Shown here: positions 41,874-50,362 of the stretch, one piece after another | Layout: each line of letters opens with the position of its first letter | Numbering within the stretch: position 1 is the stretch's first letter | Made by a program: the position numbers and the translations under genes | From: Amarobacter sp964507025 | GTDB lineage: Bacteria > Chloroflexota > Dehalococcoidia > Tepidiformales > Tepidiformaceae | Length of the DNA: 64,000 nt | NCBI GenBank assembly: GCA_964507025.1 | Contig: CAZDOK010000009.1 | Coordinates: 81,107 to 145,106, forward strand | Direction of reading: 5' to 3' | Notes under the pieces: model-generated | What the model was told of the DNA's origin: nothing | The model's database searches: none | What the model saw: the letters and a program-made list of their open reading frames with translations, nothing else

Positions 41874-43451
41874 ATGGACCGTTCGGAATGGGATGTCGTC
41901 GTCATCGGTTCGGGGCTGGGAGGGCTCACCGCGGCAGCCTGCCTGGCCAGCCTCGGCCAACGGGTGGCGGTGCTCGAACAGCACTACGTGGCCGGCGGCA
42001 ACGCCCACGTCTTCCGCCGCATGAAGAAGTTCGAGTTCGACGTGGGCGTCCACTACGTCGGCGATTGCGGGCCCGATGGCGGGATCCCGCGCATCTTCCG
42101 CTCGCTCGGCCTCGATGGCCGCATCGAGTGGGTGGAGATGGACCCGGATGGGTTCGACACGCTCATGTTCCCGGGTATCACCTTCAAGGTGCCCGCCGGG
42201 TGGGACCGCTACCGCGAGCGGCTTGTCGCCACCTTCCCGGACGACGAATCCGGGATCCACCGCTGCATCGATGTCCTCCAGGGCGTGACCGAGCGGAAGC
42301 AACTCCAGTGGGCCATGCGCTCGCTGGGCGAGCTGTTCGACGAGTGCGGCCTGGGCCAAAAGGTCAGGGCAGTTATCGCCGCGGAGAGTGGCGATTACGC
42401 GACCCCGCCGTCCCGCACGCCCGTCCTCCTTCACGCCGGGGTGCTCAACGGCTACTTCAAGGGCGCTTACTACCCGCGTGGTGGTGGGCAGGTGCTTCCC
42501 GCGCATCTGGTCGAGCTTATCCGCGCGAATGGCGGCCAGGTGCGCACCCGAACCCGCGTCGAACGCATCCTGGTCGATGAGGGACGCGTACGCGGCGTCC
42601 GGCTCGATACCGGCGAAGAGTTGCTCGCGCCGGTCGTCATCTCGAACGCCGACCTCAAGCGCACGATGCTCGACCTGGTGGGCGAAGCGCACATCTCGCC
42701 CGCGACCGTGGACCGCATCCAACAGTACCGCATGGCCCTCCCCCTGTTCGTCGTCTACCTCGGGCTCGATATCGACCTGCGCGAGACAATGCCACGCACC
42801 AACTACTGGTACTACGACTCATTCGACCTCGAGGGCATGTACGCGGACGCGACCGAGGGCCGCCTGCCGCAGGACTTCTTCTGCTTCATCTCGGTCGGCT
42901 CGGTGAAGGACCCGGAGACCGAGACCATCGCGCCGAAGGGGTATTCGAGCCTGGAGATCATGACGATCGTGCCCGCCGACCACCGCTTCTGGGGTGTAGA
43001 GGAGGGGCCCGTCGCGGGCGAGCGCTACCACCGCAAGCCAGGCTACCGCAGCTTCAAGGACCAGGTCGCCGACCGCCTGATCGAGGGGGCCGAGTGCGTC
43101 ATCCCCGGCCTGCGCGACCACATCGTCTGGCGCGAGGCGGCCACGCCCGTCACCCACGAGCGCTACACGTTCTCCACCGGGGGCACCTCCTACGGCATCG
43201 AGCTCGCGGTCGACCAGTTCGGCCCGGGCCGGGCAATGCCGAAGACCGAGATCGAGGGGCTCTACCTCGCCGGGGCCAGCACGGTCTTCGGGCACGGCAT
43301 CTCGGGCGTCATCCACGGCGGGGTGGGTACGGCGAGCATGGTCGCCGGCCGCGACCTGATGGCCGAGATCGCCGCCGGGACGGTGTTTGGCGACCCCTCG
43401 AAGTTGCCGACGATCGGACCGGACTGGGACCCGTGGGAAGCGAGCCGCTAG
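41874..43451 (+). CDS. CrtI/carotenoid isomerase-like NAD(P)/FAD oxidoreductase
   Basis: 525 aa. FAD motif VVVIGSGLGGLTAAACLASL near the N-terminus, YVAGGNAHVFRRM, and the C-terminal FAD segment IEGLYLAGASTVFGHGI as in phytoene desaturases, carotenoid isomerases and retinol saturases. No other carotenoid gene is near. ATG 41874 with AGGGGGCAGG upstream. Substrate not assigned. Confidence 0.87.
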   Translation: MDRSEWDVVVIGSGLGGLTAAACLASLGQRVAVLEQHYVAGGNAHVFRRMKKFEFDVGVHYVGDCGPDGGIPRIFRSLGLDGRIEWVEMDPDGFDTLMFPGITFKVPAGWDRYRERLVATFPDDESGIHRCIDVLQGVTERKQLQWAMRSLGELFDECGLGQKVRAVIAAESGDYATPPSRTPVLLHAGVLNGYFKGAYYPRGGGQVLPAHLVELIRANGGQVRTRTRVERILVDEGRVRGVRLDTGEELLAPVVISNADLKRTMLDLVGEAHISPATVDRIQQYRMALPLFVVYLGLDIDLRETMPRTNYWYYDSFDLEGMYADATEGRLPQDFFCFISVGSVKDPETETIAPKGYSSLEIMTIVPADHRFWGVEEGPVAGERYHRKPGYRSFKDQVADRLIEGAECVIPGLRDHIVWREAATPVTHERYTFSTGGTSYGIELAVDQFGPGRAMPKTEIEGLYLAGASTVFGHGISGVIHGGVGTASMVAGRDLMAEIAAGTVFGDPSKLPTIGPDWDPWEASR

Positions 43452-43458
43452 GCCGGGC

Positions 43459-44979
43459 TCAGTTGCAGGCTACCCCGCCGACCGAGACTGCCAGCGCGGC
43501 CGCCTGTGATGTGCCGTCCCTGAAGAGCGCCGTCAACGACACCGTGTAGCAGCCGGGCGATGGGAACGTCACCGAGACACCCGCCACGTGCGGTACCGTG
43601 CCCGAAGGCGTCGACCAGGTGCGAGTCAGCACCTCGGTGTGCGGCGCCGAGGCGTCGTAGAACACGGCCGTCTCACCCCCCTCGGCGGTGGTGGGGCCGC
43701 TGATGGCGGCGTAGGGGCCGGCCGGCGTGGCCGTTGGCTCGGGAGTGGGCTCCTCGGTCGGGGTGGCCGTGGCGGCCGGGGTGCTCGTTGGCTGCTGCAC
43801 CGCCGGGCGGGCCGTGGCGGTGGCCGCCGGCCGCGAGGTGGGCGTCGCCGTGGCGGCCACCGCGGTCGGGCTCGAAGCCGGCGGAGTGTTCGACGCGGCG
43901 GTGGCGGTGGCCCCGCCTGCGTTCAGCGGGCCAGCAGCCCGGGTGCCCGCGGTCTGTTCTTCCGGCGTGGGCGTGGCCACCGGGCGCGCCTCCTCCGAGG
44001 GCGCCGGGGCAGCCAGGATCGGCCCATCATCTTCCCCGTTGCCGCCGCCGTTGAGGAAGAGCGCCGCCGCCAGCAGCCCGATGCCGGCGACAACCAGGCC
44101 CCCGCCGAGCGTGGTCATGAGGCGCGTGGCGGCGAGCCCGCCCCGGGGCGCGGCAGCGGGCAGGTAGCCAATCATCCTCGCGAAGCTCACCAGCGCCGCC
44201 TCGAATTCGCGCGGCTGCTCCAGGTTCGCGGCGTGTCCCGCCTCGGGAAGGTGGGCGACGCTCACCAGCCCCACCGGGAAGCGCACCGCGAAGGCGTCAG
44301 CATTCGGGGCGAAGTCGGCGTCGCGGTCGCCCACCACCACGAGCATGGGCACGTCGAGGTCGCCATGGCGCTCGTAGGCGTTGACCTCCACCACGAGCGA
44401 TTCGGCGGTGCCCGCCAGCCCGGCCGGCTGGATGCGGTCGAAGTCGCGCGTGAGGAGATCCTTCGAAACCGGGTCGAGCCGGCGCGAGTGCGCCGGATAG
44501 AGACGCGTCTTCTTCAGGAACCCCGTGCCTTCGGCACGGACGCGGGCTGCCATCTCGGTCATGCCGGCCCGGGCCGTCTCGCGCCACTGGGGCGTGCCCG
44601 CGGCCGAACTCGAATTGATGACGACGAGGCCCGCCACCCGCTCGGGCACATCGAGCGCGAACCGCAGCGCGAGCGCGCCGCCGAGCGAGTGCCCGCAGAG
44701 CAGTACCTGGTCGAAACCGAGATGATCGAAGAGGTTGAGGAGCCGCCGGACCGCCTGCTCCGGCCCATAGGCGGCGGATGCGATGGGTGCATCGCTGCTC
44801 CCGTGACCCAACAGTTCCACGGTCACCACCGTGAAGTGTTCGCGCAGGCCATCGAGATTCGCTTCGAAGGAGGCCGCACTCGCCGTAAACCCGTGGATGA
44901 GGACCACGGGCGGCGCACCCCCGGGATGCGGATAGACCTGGTAGCCGATGCGCTGGCCGGGTGCCCCGAAGAGCGGCAT
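43459..44979 (-). CDS. Alpha/beta hydrolase fused to membrane anchor and PKD-like domain
   Basis: 506 aa. Hydrolase domain (1-265): VVLIHGFTASAASF, nucleophile elbow LCGHSLGGALAL, acid in VGDRDADF, and His in LPEAGHAANLEQP. Then one membrane helix (about 283-303), a long Thr/Pro/Ala linker (about 310-420) and a C-terminal PKD-like beta domain (FYDASAPHTEVLTRTWSTP, SPGCYTVSLTALF). Without a signal peptide the hydrolase should be cytoplasmic and the PKD part outside. ATG 44979 lies 6 nt after TACAGT. Fusion is unusual; see findings. Confidence 0.85.
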   Translation of the reverse strand: MPLFGAPGQRIGYQVYPHPGGAPPVVLIHGFTASAASFEANLDGLREHFTVVTVELLGHGSSDAPIASAAYGPEQAVRRLLNLFDHLGFDQVLLCGHSLGGALALRFALDVPERVAGLVVINSSSAAGTPQWRETARAGMTEMAARVRAEGTGFLKKTRLYPAHSRRLDPVSKDLLTRDFDRIQPAGLAGTAESLVVEVNAYERHGDLDVPMLVVVGDRDADFAPNADAFAVRFPVGLVSVAHLPEAGHAANLEQPREFEAALVSFARMIGYLPAAAPRGGLAATRLMTTLGGGLVVAGIGLLAAALFLNGGGNGEDDGPILAAPAPSEEARPVATPTPEEQTAGTRAAGPLNAGGATATAASNTPPASSPTAVAATATPTSRPAATATARPAVQQPTSTPAATATPTEEPTPEPTATPAGPYAAISGPTTAEGGETAVFYDASAPHTEVLTRTWSTPSGTVPHVAGVSVTFPSPGCYTVSLTALFRDGTSQAAALAVSVGGVACN

Positions 44980-45079
44980 AAGGCGACTGTAGGTGCGCCG
45001 CGTGCGAGGCGCAAGACAAACGTTCGAAACCCAACGTCCACAGGTGGCGCCCATGCCTCCCCGGCGTACGATGGCGGGG

Positions 45080-45508
45080 ATGGATATCGACTACGCGATC
45101 CTTGCCGACCATGCCGAGGTGGTGGCGAACAAGCTCTACCTGATGGGGGGCGGCTGGGACACGGTGGGGGCCAACGAGGTGCCCGCGCCGCTCCGCCTGG
45201 CCATCGCCGCCGGTATCCGCATCGAATGGGACGAGACGAACGTGCCCATCCCGGTCCTCATCACAGTCGATGACGACGATGCGCAAGAGGTGTTGCGCCT
45301 GCAGGCCGAGGTGAACATGGGCCGGCCGCCCGGGCTGCCGGGGGGCTCATCGCAGCTTTCGCAGGTCGCGCTCACGGTCCAGGTCTCGTTGCCGCGGTTC
45401 GGCGGCTACCGGGTGAACGTCATCGCGGGCGGCGGCGAGAAGGAAGTGCGCCGCGGGCTGCCGTTCCGGCTGGTGCGCCGCGGGCAGCCGCAGCCACGGC
45501 CGGCCTGA
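45080..45508 (+). CDS. DUF6941-like protein
   Basis: 142 aa soluble beta-rich protein beginning MDIDYAILADHAEVVANKLY, then LMGGGWDT, a pattern of a small conserved family of unknown function (DUF6941-like, from memory). The C-terminus is basic. ATG 45080 is chosen because TACGAT (45067-45072) overlaps the earlier ATG 45071 and lies 7 nt upstream. Divergent from the hydrolase fusion gene. Confidence 0.7.
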   Translation: MDIDYAILADHAEVVANKLYLMGGGWDTVGANEVPAPLRLAIAAGIRIEWDETNVPIPVLITVDDDDAQEVLRLQAEVNMGRPPGLPGGSSQLSQVALTVQVSLPRFGGYRVNVIAGGGEKEVRRGLPFRLVRRGQPQPRPA

Positions 45509-45523
45509 ACGAGGCCGGGAGGC

Positions 45524-47863
45524 TCATCGGTGAGCCGAGGCCGGCTCGCCCACCGATGTCCGGCCCCGGGTCAGGTACTCGTCGTCGAGCGAGAGGTAGA
45601 GTTCCTCTTCCTGGGCGAAGTTGAGCCGCAGCACGGCGTGGAGGGCGTAGAGCACCCGGCGGATGTCGGCCAGATCTTCGCGGTCGGGCCCGGCAGCGGG
45701 CATGTCTTCGTGCAGCGACTGGAACTGGCGAACGAGGTGGAAGATCTCCTGGTGCGTGCGGCTCATCGCGGCGAGGGGCTCATCGCCTTTCAGCAGCGCC
45801 GCGAGCTTCGGATAGAGGTCGCGCTCGTCCTCACGCTCATGTGGGAGGATATCGCCTTCGAGGAAGCTGGCGATGCCATCCATGGCCTCGGCGGCCTCGG
45901 CCTGGCTCATGTCCTCGATCCGGTCGGCGAGAGAGCGGAGTTGTTCGATGGCGGGCACCAGGCGGAGGTGCTCACGCTTCAATTCCTCGGCCAGCTCGGC
46001 GGGCATGCGCGCCGGTGGCGCGCCGTTCCGTCCGCCGCCAAGGGCCCGCAGCGCGCTGAGGATCGCCAGCACATCGATGCCTTCCTGGAGCACCGCCCCC
46101 GCCACCGGGGGCAGGTAGCCAAAGGCCGCGAAGCCCATCGCGACGAACGACAGGCTCATGCCCAGCACCATGCTCTCGACCGCGATCGACCGCGTCCGCC
46201 GGGCAATCGTAAAACCCTCGGAGAGCCGGTCGAGCCGGTCGACCATCAGGACCACGTCAGCTGCCTCAGATGAGGACGTCGCCCCCCGCGCGCCCATGGC
46301 CACGCCGACATCAGCGGCGGCCAGGGCCGGGGCGTCGTTGATGCCGTCGCCCACCATGAGCGTCACCTGGCGCTCCTTCGAGCGGCGGACGGCGTCGACC
46401 TTTTCGCCCGGGGTGAGCCCCGCCAGCACGTGGTCGACGCCGAGGGCCGCGCCAACGGCATCGGCGATGGTCGGGTGGTCGCCCGTCACCATCACCACCT
46501 CGCCGACGCCGGCGCGCTTGAGTGCGCGGATAGCCCGGGGGGCCTCGGGGCGGATGGGGTCCTGGAGCACGAACGCCCCGGCCAGCTCGCCATCGACCTC
46601 CACGAACACGCTCGAACCGCCCTCGCGCCGGATGCCGCGGTAGAACCTCCGGGCCGCGTCGGGGGCGTCGCCATCGCCCTTGAGCCACGCGAACTTCCCG
46701 AGCCGTACACGGCGGCCATCAACAACTCCCTCGATACCGGCTCCGGGGCGTTCGCTCACGTTCGCCGGTATCGAAAGCGCGAGGCCCTGGTCGCGCGCCG
46801 CGCGCACGAGCGAAGCGGCCATCACGTGCGACGAGAGCTGATCGAGAGAGCCCGCGAGGCGCAGGACCTCGGGCTCCGGGATCGACCCGAATACCCCGAT
46901 GCGGTCGACCACCGGCGCCCCCGCGGTGAGCGTGCCGGTCTTATCCATGTAGACGGCGCGTGCGCGGGCCATCACCTCGATGGCGCCGCCACCCTTGACC
47001 ACGATGCCGCGCTTCGCCGACCGCGAAACGCCGGAGACGATGGCGATGGGCGCGGCGAGGAGCAGCGGGCAGGGGGTCGCCACGACGACCACGGCAAGGG
47101 CGCGCTCCGGGGTCCCGGCAAACAGCCAGGCCAGCCCGGCCACCACCAGCGTCAGCGGAAGGAAGAACATCGCGTAGCGGTCGGCAAGCCGAACCAGCGG
47201 CGCCTTCGATTCCTGCGCGGCGCGCACCAGCCGGATGATGCCGGCATAGGTGCTCGCCTCGGCGGTCGCGGTGGCCCGGATGCGAAACGGCGAGCCGGCG
47301 TTGACGACGCCGCTGGCGACGCGCTCGCCCATCCCGCGTTCCAGCAGGCGGCTCTCGCCGGTGAGCGCCGATTCGTCCAGCACGGCGACACCCTCGGCCA
47401 CGATGCCATCGACCGGCACAACATCCGAATCACGCACCACGAGGATGTCCCCGGGCTGCACGTCCTCGATGGGCACGGTCACCAGCTGGTCGCCCTCGAC
47501 ACGGACGGCCGTGCGGGGGGCGCGCTGGAGCAGGGAGGAGAGCTCGCGGCTGGCACGCGCCTCGGCGTACTCCTCGAGGGCGATGCCGGTGGCGACCATG
47601 ATCGCGATGACCGCGCCCGTGAGGTATTCGCCCAGCGCCAGCGAGCCGGCCATCGCCAGCACGGCGATGACGTCGACGCCGGCGCGGCGCAGCAGCAGCT
47701 GCCGGCCAATGTCGATGACGAGGGGGATGAGCGCGACGACGGTGGTGGCCGCCCAGGCGCCATCGGCGAGTGAGTCTCGCCCCAGGGCCCAGGCGACACC
47801 ACCTCCGGCCAGCCCCGCCAGAGTGGCGATGAACAACCAGTAGCGCTTCGCGAGCTCGATCAC
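45524..47863 (-). CDS. P1B-type heavy-metal ATPase with C-terminal hemerythrin domain
   Basis: About 779 aa. ATPase core: TGES actuator motif, metal-site helix VVVATPCPLLLAAP (TPC rather than CPC), phosphorylation site YMDKTGTLTAG (Asp307) and MVGDGINDAPALA hinge. No N-terminal HMA domain. Residues about 640-770 form a hemerythrin HHE four-helix bundle (EHLRLVPAIEQL, ILPHEREDERDLYP, SRTHQEIFHLVRQF, FAQEEELYLSL) with His/Glu di-iron ligands. It probably exports or imports a transition metal with a built-in iron or oxygen/redox sensor. Start is GTG 47863; GTG 47899 is an alternative, and neither has a good Shine-Dalgarno. Confidence 0.9.
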   Translation of the reverse strand: MIELAKRYWLFIATLAGLAGGGVAWALGRDSLADGAWAATTVVALIPLVIDIGRQLLLRRAGVDVIAVLAMAGSLALGEYLTGAVIAIMVATGIALEEYAEARASRELSSLLQRAPRTAVRVEGDQLVTVPIEDVQPGDILVVRDSDVVPVDGIVAEGVAVLDESALTGESRLLERGMGERVASGVVNAGSPFRIRATATAEASTYAGIIRLVRAAQESKAPLVRLADRYAMFFLPLTLVVAGLAWLFAGTPERALAVVVVATPCPLLLAAPIAIVSGVSRSAKRGIVVKGGGAIEVMARARAVYMDKTGTLTAGAPVVDRIGVFGSIPEPEVLRLAGSLDQLSSHVMAASLVRAARDQGLALSIPANVSERPGAGIEGVVDGRRVRLGKFAWLKGDGDAPDAARRFYRGIRREGGSSVFVEVDGELAGAFVLQDPIRPEAPRAIRALKRAGVGEVVMVTGDHPTIADAVGAALGVDHVLAGLTPGEKVDAVRRSKERQVTLMVGDGINDAPALAAADVGVAMGARGATSSSEAADVVLMVDRLDRLSEGFTIARRTRSIAVESMVLGMSLSFVAMGFAAFGYLPPVAGAVLQEGIDVLAILSALRALGGGRNGAPPARMPAELAEELKREHLRLVPAIEQLRSLADRIEDMSQAEAAEAMDGIASFLEGDILPHEREDERDLYPKLAALLKGDEPLAAMSRTHQEIFHLVRQFQSLHEDMPAAGPDREDLADIRRVLYALHAVLRLNFAQEEELYLSLDDEYLTRGRTSVGEPASAHR

Positions 47864-47953
47864 GCTTCCATTTTCGCCTGCCGGGGGCGGTGCCACCACG
47901 TCCGACCGGCCGCGTATTCGATCCAGGAGTTGGGGAAACCCGGGTCCGAAGGC

Positions 47954-48469
47954 TCAGGGCACAACTTCGAACGCCCAGCCCACCACCTGCTTCGAATCGG
48001 CGAGCGGGTTGTTCGGGTCCTGCACGGCAAGCGCGGCGGTGTGCTTGCCGACTGCAAGGCCCTGCTCCGGCGTGAAACAGACCTTGCCGGTGGTAGGCGC
48101 CTCGCGCGTGGGGACGATCCAGAGCAACTGCTCCGTGACTTCGACGCCATCGACCGCCATGCGGAACCACTGCGCGTACTGCGGCAGCCCCTCGAAGGTG
48201 ACCTGGGCGCAGACGCCCTTCGGGTCGCCCAGGTTGGTTGTCACGGTCGACGCCTGGGGCACCCTGGCGGCGTGTTCGGGCGAAATCGAGGTGATGTTGC
48301 CGCCGAGCACGGGCGCCGGGCCGAAATCATCGGGGATGGCGGGCGTGCCGGGGGTCCCGGTGGCTCCTGGCGTCGAGCCGGTCGCGGGCGAATCGGGCCC
48401 ATCGCCACAGGCGGTGAACGACAGCATGGCGCCGGCGAGGGCAACGGGAAGGAGGTAGCGCAGCTTCAT
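47954..48469 (-). CDS. Putative lipoprotein
   Basis: 171 aa. Signal peptide with lipobox LSFTAC (Cys21), a linker of GATGTPGTP type, then an Ig-like beta domain (about 60-170) with one Cys pair (GVCAQV, KVCFTP). ATG 48469 with TAGCCT about 12 nt upstream. Unknown function. Confidence 0.75.
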   Translation of the reverse strand: MKLRYLLPVALAGAMLSFTACGDGPDSPATGSTPGATGTPGTPAIPDDFGPAPVLGGNITSISPEHAARVPQASTVTTNLGDPKGVCAQVTFEGLPQYAQWFRMAVDGVEVTEQLLWIVPTREAPTTGKVCFTPEQGLAVGKHTAALAVQDPNNPLADSKQVVGWAFEVVP

Positions 48470-48584
48470 GGGTCGAAGCCGAGGCTAGCATCGGCCCGCC
48501 GCTCGAACCAGCGTGACATCTGGACCTTGGCTTTACGGTCGCCCGCACCCCAGCCTCGCCTTCACCACTAACCGGAGGTCATCC

Positions 48585-48950
48585 ATGGACGACAACGCAA
48601 CCGGCGCGCCCGAACTCACGGTCGAAGAGCTGCAGGAGCGACTCGCACAGAGGGAGGCGGAATTGGCGGCCAGCTACGAAGCGGGCCGCACAGCGGTGGA
48701 ACGGCTGAAGTCGGCGCTCATCGCGGCGAACCCCGCAATCGACGCGACGATGCTCGCCGGCGAGACGGTCGACGAAGTGGAGGCGAACTTCGCCACCGCC
48801 ACCGCACTGGTCGCGCGTATCCGCGAACAGGTGCGGCGCGAGAGCGCGGCATCTATCCCCGCCGGGGCTCCCCCGCGCGGCGCGGCCGCACCGCGGACGG
48901 CCATCGAGAAGATCCGCGACGGTCTCTCGCGCCAGTCCCCGCGGGGTTAG
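48585..48950 (+). CDS. Small helical protein, phage scaffold-like
   Basis: 121 aa. A predicted coiled coil (LTVEELQERLAQREAELAAS), ALIAANPAIDATMLAGETVD, then ALVARIREQVRRE and a C-terminal TAIEKIRDGLSRQ. Similar small proteins occur between portal and capsid genes in some tailed phages (recollection, not verified). CGGAGGTC before ATG. Its stop overlaps the stop of the convergent lipoprotein gene by 3 bases. Confidence 0.55.
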   Translation: MDDNATGAPELTVEELQERLAQREAELAASYEAGRTAVERLKSALIAANPAIDATMLAGETVDEVEANFATATALVARIREQVRRESAASIPAGAPPRGAAAPRTAIEKIRDGLSRQSPRG

Positions 48951-49840
48951 TCCTTCGTCAGGTCGGCGATGAGCGTGTGCGGCTTCGGGAAGTCGGCATC
49001 GACCCAGACGGCCACGAGCTCGGCATCCTCCGGCACCTCGAACGTGATGAACCCGCGCTGGCGCTGGCCAGGGGCCAGCTCGCGGCTCGTGAATTCCGGC
49101 TCCTTCTGCCCGAAATCGAAGTCATAGATGAACCCGTCTTTGTCCTGGACCGTGAAATCGAACGGGCTGCCGGAGACCTGCTTGTCGAGCGCCTCCTGGG
49201 TCACCTCGATGACCACCCAGCGCTTGCCCTCATCGGGCCCAGAGAACTCGCCGGCCTTCACCGGGTCCTCGATGCTGTGGACCGTGTAGCGGCTGCCGCC
49301 CGCCTCGACGGGCGTGCCAATGGCCGGCCCCGAACCGGGGCTGGGCAAGGGCTGCTGGTCGGTGGCGGAGTCGTCGTCGCCGCCGTCGCTCAGGCCACCA
49401 TCCATCGCGAGGTCGCCGCAATCGGTTTGCACCCACTTCCCGTCCTCCCAGGCCCACTCGGTCCACTCCTCCTCCTGGTTTTCGTCGAAGCCTTCGATAT
49501 CCGACTCGACTACGACCAAGGCCTCGCCGCGCTCACCCTCGAAGTTGCGGACTTCGACATCCTTCACCTTGATGTCATCGAGCCCGGCCCCGGCGAAGGC
49601 CTTCATGAAGGCTTCGGCGACCTCCATGGCGCTCTTGAAGTCCTCGTAGGAGGTCTGTTCGCGGCACTCCTTCGAATACGAATCGTAGAAATCGCGAAGG
49701 TCGCCCCCGAACATGCCCTCGGCGGCCCGCCGGACGGCCTTTTCGAGGCCCGCTTCGGACTTGCTATCGCCGCCGCCGCCGCCGCAGGCGGCAACGAACA
49801 CCAGGGCCATGGCGGCAAGGATGCCGGACAGGACACGCAT
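48947..49840 (-). CDS. Lipoprotein with DUF4352-like C-terminal domain
   Basis: 297 aa. Lipobox VFVAAC (Cys19) followed by Gly repeats. The N-terminal domain (about 35-130) looks like an NTF2/DUF4878-type fold (YDSYSKECREQTSYEDFKSA), then an acidic linker and a DUF4352-like immunoglobulin domain (about 185-295, YTVHSIEDPVKAGEF, GKRWVVIEVTQEAL). Lipid-anchored outside the membrane. Role unknown. Confidence 0.75.
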   Translation of the reverse strand: MRVLSGILAAMALVFVAACGGGGGDSKSEAGLEKAVRRAAEGMFGGDLRDFYDSYSKECREQTSYEDFKSAMEVAEAFMKAFAGAGLDDIKVKDVEVRNFEGERGEALVVVESDIEGFDENQEEEWTEWAWEDGKWVQTDCGDLAMDGGLSDGGDDDSATDQQPLPSPGSGPAIGTPVEAGGSRYTVHSIEDPVKAGEFSGPDEGKRWVVIEVTQEALDKQVSGSPFDFTVQDKDGFIYDFDFGQKEPEFTSRELAPGQRQRGFITFEVPEDAELVAVWVDADFPKPHTLIADLTKD

Positions 49841-49999
49841 CGGGCTTCACCTCACAGGAGGCAGAGTCTGGGCGATAGGTAGTGGGGCGGCAAGGGGCGG
49901 GCCAGTGAGGAAGCGACCTTGAGAGCGCGGCGCGGTCTGACCGTGACGCGCGTGGGGCGCTCGGGGTGTCCCGTTGGGGCCGTGGGATGCGGGGGAGAG

Positions 50000-50076
50000 T
50001 GGTCGGGGTGACAGGATTTGAACCTGTGGCCTCTACGTCCCGAACGTAGCGCTCTGCCAGGCTGAGCTACACCCCG
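50000..50076 (-). tRNA. tRNA-Pro (anticodon CGG)
   Basis: Coding strand reads CGGGGTGTAGCTCAGCCTGG at the 5' end. Anticodon stem-loop CTACG-TTCGGGA-CGTAG gives CGG; T-arm ACAGGTTCAAATCCTGT; acceptor closes with CACCCCG, discriminator A and encoded CCA (50002-50000). Confidence 0.96.
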
Positions 50077-50186
50077 CCGACGTCGTAGCGTATCACCCGC
50101 TCGCTTTTCGCGCTTGCCACCCCGGCCGTGTAAGAATCCCGGCGCTCCCCGGTCTCACCAGCACAACACCTCTGGAGAGACCGGAA

Positions 50187-50357
50187 ATGAACCACAACAT
50201 CGCCTTCGAAACCGCTCGCCTGCAGCTTTCGCAGATCAGCCGCCGCGCCGAGCTCCTCGGGCGGCTGGGCGATCTGCCCCAGCCCCGCCCGCTCCTTCCG
50301 TTCCGCCGGCGCGTCATCTCGCTCCCGGCCGCCATCGAGGTCAGGCACGGGCGCTAG
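50187..50357 (+). CDS. Small basic hypothetical protein
   Basis: 56 aa starting MNHNIAFETARLQLSQISRR, amphipathic then Pro/Arg-rich. GGAGAG upstream of the ATG and a TAAGAA -10 at 50131-50136 suggest it is expressed. No homology recognised. It could be a leader peptide or spurious. Confidence 0.45.
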   Translation: MNHNIAFETARLQLSQISRRAELLGRLGDLPQPRPLLPFRRRVISLPAAIEVRHGR

Positions 50358-50362
50358 CACGC

